This document shows, piece by piece, positions 60,301 to 64,000 of a stretch of DNA of 64,000 nucleotides. Numbering within the stretch: position 1 is the stretch's first letter; each line of letters starts with the position of its first letter. This DNA is from Mesorhizobium hawassense (GTDB taxonomy: Bacteria > Pseudomonadota > Alphaproteobacteria > Rhizobiales > Rhizobiaceae), in assembly GCF_003289945.1 (NCBI RefSeq), contig NZ_QMBP01000004.1:1-64000 (forward strand). Reading direction: 5' to 3'. The position numbers were made by a program, and so were the translations under genes. The notes beneath the pieces are model-generated. The model searched no databases and was not told the DNA's origin. It saw only the letters and a list, made by a program, of their open reading frames with translations.

Positions 60301-62229
60301 TCAGAACGCCTGCCCGATGCCGGCATAGATGCCGAAATGCGGATCCCCCGGATCGCGGTTGAGCGGCACCGCAGCGTCAATGCGCAGCGGCCCGAACGGC
60401 GTGATGTAGCGCAGGCCGACGCCGGCGCCGACCTTCACATTCGAGAAATCAGGGAAGGATCTGGTCGAGACCGAGCCGGCATCGACGAACGGCACAATGC
60501 CTATCGTGTCGGTGACGCCGATGCGCATCTCGACCGAGGTTTCGAAGAAGGAGAGGCCGCCGATCGGCTGCCCGTTGATATCCTTCGGTCCGATGCCCTG
60601 ATAGGAATAGCCGCGCACCGAGCCGCCGCCGCCGGAATAGAAGCGCCGGTCGGCCGGAACATCCTGCAGCCCGGTGCCGACGATCGAGCCGAGCGTGGCG
60701 CGTTCGGCCAGCACGAACCGGCTTGCCGTATCCAGCGACTGATAAGTGTAGCCCTCGCCCTTCAGCTTCAGAAAGGTCGCGCCGTTCAGTATGTCGTAGC
60801 TCGGCTCGGCATAGGCGAGGAAGCGAAAGCCTCTGGTCGGGTTCAGCTTGTTGTCGCGGCTGTCATAGACATATTGCAGCGGCACGCTGGCGATCAGATA
60901 GGTGTGCTTGCCGAAGGCGTCGGTGATCCTCGAGTAATCGAGGTCGAACTCGGCCGAGACCCGCTGCTTCTTGTCGAGGTCGTAGGAAACACCGACATCG
61001 CCCTTGACCGAGAAATGGTCATAGGCATCGGGGTGCTCGAACACCGTCTTGATGCCGGTGAAGAATTTCGAGGTCGGCCCGAGCACGCCCGGCTTCTCGA
61101 ACATGACGCCGGCATTGTAGTTGAGCGCGGAGATGCTGTTGCTGCCGATGCCGCTGATCGAGCCGTCGATACGCAGCTTCTCGGCCTGGCCGAACAGGTT
61201 GCGGTGGCCCCAATAGCCTTCGAGTCCCAGGCCTTCGGTGTTGGATACGGTGCCGCCGATGCCGAAATAGCGCGGCTTGCGCTCGCTCACCTGGACATCG
61301 ATCGGGATGTTGCCTTGTGCGTCGAGGCTGTCGCCTTCCTTGATGGTCACGCTGTTGAAGACTTCGAGCCCGAGCAGCCGGTCGCGTGCATCGTCGATTT
61401 CCTGCGGCGAATATTGCTTACCGCGCTGCAGGCCGGTCATGTATTCCGTGAAGCCGCGATCGACCTTCTCGGTGCCCTCGACCGTCGTGTCGCCATAGCC
61501 GGCGACCGGGCCGGCCGCCACCGTCAGCGTGACGTCCAGCGTCGAGCTGGCATGCTCGGCGACGATCTCGCGGCCCGTCACCTTGGCCAGCGGCCTGCCC
61601 TCGTCCTTCAGCGCCCGCACGATCAGGGCTTCGGCCTTGAGCACGGCGCCCGACCCGGCATCGCCGCCGGCGATCAGCCCGAAATCGGCGCTCGCCAGCC
61701 CGGCGGCATCGCCTTTCAGCCGGATGTTGCCCAGCGTGAATTTCGCCCCAGGCGCGACGCTGACGACGACCGGAATGGGCTGCGGCCCCTTGAACTCGGC
61801 ATCCGGCGGCAAGTCGTCGATCGATTTACCGTCGATCGTGATGGCGACCACGCCCTCGTAACGGGCATCGGCATAGAGCGCGGCAACGAGTTGCTCGCGG
61901 TCGCCACGCGCCTTGGCCATCAGGCCGAGCGATCCGGACACCGGGTGGTCCTCGTCGTTTTTCAGTGCCGAGGCGTTTTCGAGCCTCTTGACCAGATCCT
62001 TGTCGGCTTCCGGCGCCTCGATGGTCACCGAATAGCGCAGCGGATCGACGATGTCGGCATCCTCGTCCTTGGACGAACCCCAAAGCTTGATGCCGAAAAT
62101 CTCGAAAGCCGCCGCCGGGCGTGCGGTGCCAGCCAGCATTGCGGCGCAAAACAGCGCGAAAAGCAGGGCGCGCGGAAGCCCGCGCCCTGGCGCGAACCCT
62201 CCTGACATCTGCGTTTCATGCGCCGGCAT
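60301..62229 (-). CDS. tamA: TamA, outer-membrane BamA-family protein
   Basis: The 642-residue protein has a signal peptide (about 18-42, LPRALLFALFCAAMLAG then ARPAAA), three POTRA-like repeats to about residue 300, and a C-terminal 16-strand barrel with GSVRGYSYQGIGP, the lid-lock loop of the Omp85 family. It ends in FGIYAGIGQAF with the C-terminal Phe needed for outer-membrane insertion. It acts with TamB, whose gene starts two bases downstream. Met 8 is an alternative start. The gene is not followed by other outer-membrane genes here. Confidence 0.92.
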   Translation of the reverse strand: MPAHETQMSGGFAPGRGLPRALLFALFCAAMLAGTARPAAAFEIFGIKLWGSSKDEDADIVDPLRYSVTIEAPEADKDLVKRLENASALKNDEDHPVSGSLGLMAKARGDREQLVAALYADARYEGVVAITIDGKSIDDLPPDAEFKGPQPIPVVVSVAPGAKFTLGNIRLKGDAAGLASADFGLIAGGDAGSGAVLKAEALIVRALKDEGRPLAKVTGREIVAEHASSTLDVTLTVAAGPVAGYGDTTVEGTEKVDRGFTEYMTGLQRGKQYSPQEIDDARDRLLGLEVFNSVTIKEGDSLDAQGNIPIDVQVSERKPRYFGIGGTVSNTEGLGLEGYWGHRNLFGQAEKLRIDGSISGIGSNSISALNYNAGVMFEKPGVLGPTSKFFTGIKTVFEHPDAYDHFSVKGDVGVSYDLDKKQRVSAEFDLDYSRITDAFGKHTYLIASVPLQYVYDSRDNKLNPTRGFRFLAYAEPSYDILNGATFLKLKGEGYTYQSLDTASRFVLAERATLGSIVGTGLQDVPADRRFYSGGGGSVRGYSYQGIGPKDINGQPIGGLSFFETSVEMRIGVTDTIGIVPFVDAGSVSTRSFPDFSNVKVGAGVGLRYITPFGPLRIDAAVPLNRDPGDPHFGIYAGIGQAF

Positions 62230-62448
62230 TAAGACAACCTAGTCGACAAAACTAAAATTGGAATGAAGTTCCAAAACGTTCGTAAAGGGGCCACAATCCA
62301 ATTGTCTGAAATAGTACGGGCTTGGAATTCACACCTTTTGCATTTTCGCAAGAAAGTGTGATCCGTCTCACAGAGGTTATGTCGAAATACCGGCCTTTGG
62401 CCGGCATGGGAACCGTTTGCGGGTGATAAACCTGCAGCGTTCCGGGCG

Positions 62449-62477
62449 TTGACAAGCCTGAGCGAAGCTTGATCATG
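62449..62477 (+). promoter_or_regulatory. Candidate promoter of the large secreted protein gene
   Basis: A perfect TTGACA at 62449-62454 is followed after 17 bp by a weak ATCATG. This would place the transcript start near 62484, which favours the start codon at 62514 over the one at 62475. Confidence 0.35.
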
Positions 62478-62513
62478 CCTGGACGCTGGCAACGTCTGGA
62501 GGGTGATGTGGCA

Positions 62514-64000
62514 ATGCGCGCGGGTCGTGGTCTCTCTTTCCTTCTTCTCATCTCTTTCGCCCTGGGCGGGGCGGCATTGGCGGCCGAAGCCCGGCGAATC
62601 GTAACAACCGATAACTCCGATTATTTCGGCTTCGACCTCCGGTCGGAGCAGAATGTCAGTCTCGACCAGTGCAAGACCACCTGTCTCGGCGATTCCGCCT
62701 GCCGCGCCTTCACCTACAACACCAAGGCGAAGTGGTGTTTTCTCAAATCCGACTATAACCAGTTGAAATCCTTCACCGGCGCCGTCGCCGGCAAGATCGC
62801 CAATGTCGATGGCGACCCCGACATCGGCGCGCCGCCGGCGCTGGCGTTTTTCCCGAACTGGATGGCCGACCAGGCCCAGCAGTTCCGCAACAAGCTGACC
62901 GATCCGGCCTATGACAAGCCGACGGAAGGGCTTGCCGCGCTGCAGGCCGCCGCCGGGCAGGCAGCACTCACCGGCGACCATCGCCTTGCCATGCAGAAAT
63001 ACCAGGCCGCGGTCTCGGTGCTGCCCGACGACGGCGCGCTATGGCTGGCGCTGGCGCGCGAGACGCTTGCCGTGGAGCCGGCTTCCAACACCGCCGAACC
63101 GTCGACCTTCCCGACAAACATCACTTCGGCCGCCTTCAACGCCTACAAGCTGGTCCGAACCACGAAGACCCGCGCCGAGGCGCTGGCGCTGCTTGGCGCC
63201 GGCCTCGACAAACGCGATCTCTACCGGCCCTCGCTGCAGGCCTACGAGGCAAGCCTTGCGCTGGTGAGCTCGCCGGCCGTCCAGGCCGACTATGCCGACC
63301 TCAAGGCGCGCAAGGGTTTCCGCGTCATCGAGCACACCGTCGATGCCGATTCCTCCTCGCCGCGCATCTGCGCCCAGTTTTCCGAGGAACTGGTCAAGAC
63401 CGGCGTCGACTATGCGCAGTTCGTCACCGTCGACAATGCCGCGCCCAAGGCCGTCGAGGCCAAGGACAAGCAGATCTGCGTCGAGGGCCTGGAGCACGGC
63501 CAGCATTATGACGTGACCTTCCGCGCCGGCCTGCCGGCCGCGATCGGCGAGACGATCGCCGCGCCCGTCGTGCTCTCGATCTACGTTCAGGACCGCGCCC
63601 CGTCCGCCCGCTTCACCGGCGACAGCTTCGTGCTGCCGGCCGGGGCCCGCCGCGGCATTCCGGTCGTCACCGTCAACATGAACGCCGCCAAGATGACGCT
63701 TTACCGCATCGGCGATCGTTCGCTGGCGCAGCTTCTGTCCGGCTACCAGTTCCTGCATCAGCTCGACGGCTACGACATTTCCACCATTTCCGACCAGATG
63801 GGCGCGCCCGTCTGGTCCGGCACGCTCGACATCGCCAATGATCTCAACAAGGAAGTGACCACCTCTTTCCCGGTGGATGAGGCGATCCCGCAGCGCAAGC
63901 CCGGCGTCTATGTGCTGACCGCGCAGCCGGTCGACGACAAGAGCGACGACTATGGCTCGCGCGCTACGCAGTGGTTCGTCGTCTCCGACATCGGCCTTTC
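62514..64000 (+). CDS. Large secreted protein, PAN/Apple domain then alpha-2-macroglobulin-like region (cut by the window)
   Basis: The frame is open from 62514 to the window edge (495 codons) with no stop, so the C-terminus is missing. A signal peptide (LSFLLLISFALGGAALA) leads to a PAN/Apple-like domain (about 30-85) with paired cysteines in DQCKTTCLGDSACRAF and WCFLK. A helical segment with TPR-like repeats (about 130-260) follows, then a beta-rich region with ICVEGLEHGQHYDVTFRAGLPA and IYVQDRAPSARFTGDSFVLP, a pattern of bacterial alpha-2-macroglobulins. These trap proteases near the cell envelope. GGAGGG lies ten bases before the ATG. Confidence 0.75.
   Translation, partial: MRAGRGLSFLLLISFALGGAALAAEARRIVTTDNSDYFGFDLRSEQNVSLDQCKTTCLGDSACRAFTYNTKAKWCFLKSDYNQLKSFTGAVAGKIANVDGDPDIGAPPALAFFPNWMADQAQQFRNKLTDPAYDKPTEGLAALQAAAGQAALTGDHRLAMQKYQAAVSVLPDDGALWLALARETLAVEPASNTAEPSTFPTNITSAAFNAYKLVRTTKTRAEALALLGAGLDKRDLYRPSLQAYEASLALVSSPAVQADYADLKARKGFRVIEHTVDADSSSPRICAQFSEELVKTGVDYAQFVTVDNAAPKAVEAKDKQICVEGLEHGQHYDVTFRAGLPAAIGETIAAPVVLSIYVQDRAPSARFTGDSFVLPAGARRGIPVVTVNMNAAKMTLYRIGDRSLAQLLSGYQFLHQLDGYDISTISDQMGAPVWSGTLDIANDLNKEVTTSFPVDEAIPQRKPGVYVLTAQPVDDKSDDYGSRATQWFVVSDIGL

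Noticed and set aside
1..64000. Genomic or symbiosis island
   Set aside because: No integrase, tRNA attachment site, nod/nif or secretion genes; most genes are ordinary chromosomal functions, apart from one IS fragment and one AT-rich gene.

Overview
The window looks like a chromosomal segment of a high-GC alphaproteobacterium of the order Rhizobiales, most likely Mesorhizobium or a close relative. This rests on the gene families (an ArsR-methyltransferase fusion next to metF, a RutR-controlled reductive pyrimidine pathway, large TamA/TamB proteins, an MttB-family gene beside a dimethylglycine-dehydrogenase-like gene) and on rhizobial-style palindromic intergenic repeats. I could not run a search, so the genus is an inference. 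I saw no rRNA, tRNA or CRISPR array. The only sign of mobile DNA is a partial IS630-type transposase gene at the left edge.

Layout. 1-300: 5' part of an IS630-like element whose outer end touches the ornithine decarboxylase stop codon. 0.3-9.5 kb: ornithine decarboxylase, a DMT exporter, a 28-residue membrane peptide, sahR-metF, trmO, a class IV aminotransferase, and a MOSC/TetR pair divergent from a tautomerase with a clear palindromic operator between them. 9.5-20 kb: a FabH-like synthase, tam, ettA, a membrane diguanylate cyclase, secreted RNase T2, and a coupled CaiB-type CoA-transferase plus TPP enzyme. 20-25 kb: an NMT1-type ABC importer operon interrupted by palindromic repeats.

25-40 kb holds a complete reductive pyrimidine catabolic pathway: dihydropyrimidine dehydrogenase (preT/preA), dihydropyrimidinase (hydA), an N-carbamoyl-beta-alanine amidohydrolase-like enzyme and beta-alanine:pyruvate aminotransferase. 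Two RutR-family regulators are encoded with them. Palindromes of the form TGACC-N4-GGTCA, or near variants, lie in front of three of these units, so they can be read as one regulon. An unrelated block (32.0-37.0 kb) lies between rutR and preA. It contains an XRE regulator, an SDR gene broken by an in-frame amber codon, a second atypical SDR, and an Rrf2-CMD-DoxX operon with a tandem 16-bp operator-like repeat.

40-54 kb: ChaC and VOC proteins, a DoxX protein, a flavin/folate demethylase beside a non-pyrrolysine MttB-family methyltransferase (no corrinoid protein gene in the window), a small lipoprotein lytic-transglycosylase-like gene, and a peptide/opine-type ABC operon with a fused double ATPase and permeases carrying extra segments. 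54-62 kb: tamA-tamB, in which TamB carries a tandem internal duplication of about 620 residues. 62.5 kb to the right edge: the start of a large secreted protein, probably an alpha-2-macroglobulin-like protein with an N-terminal PAN/Apple domain, cut off by the window.

The most interesting threads are the repeats beginning TAGAGC, which share terminal sequence with the IS630-like element and supply stop codons to neighbouring genes; the pyrimidine regulon with its AT-rich passenger membrane gene; the MttB/flavin-demethylase pair; and the TamB duplication.
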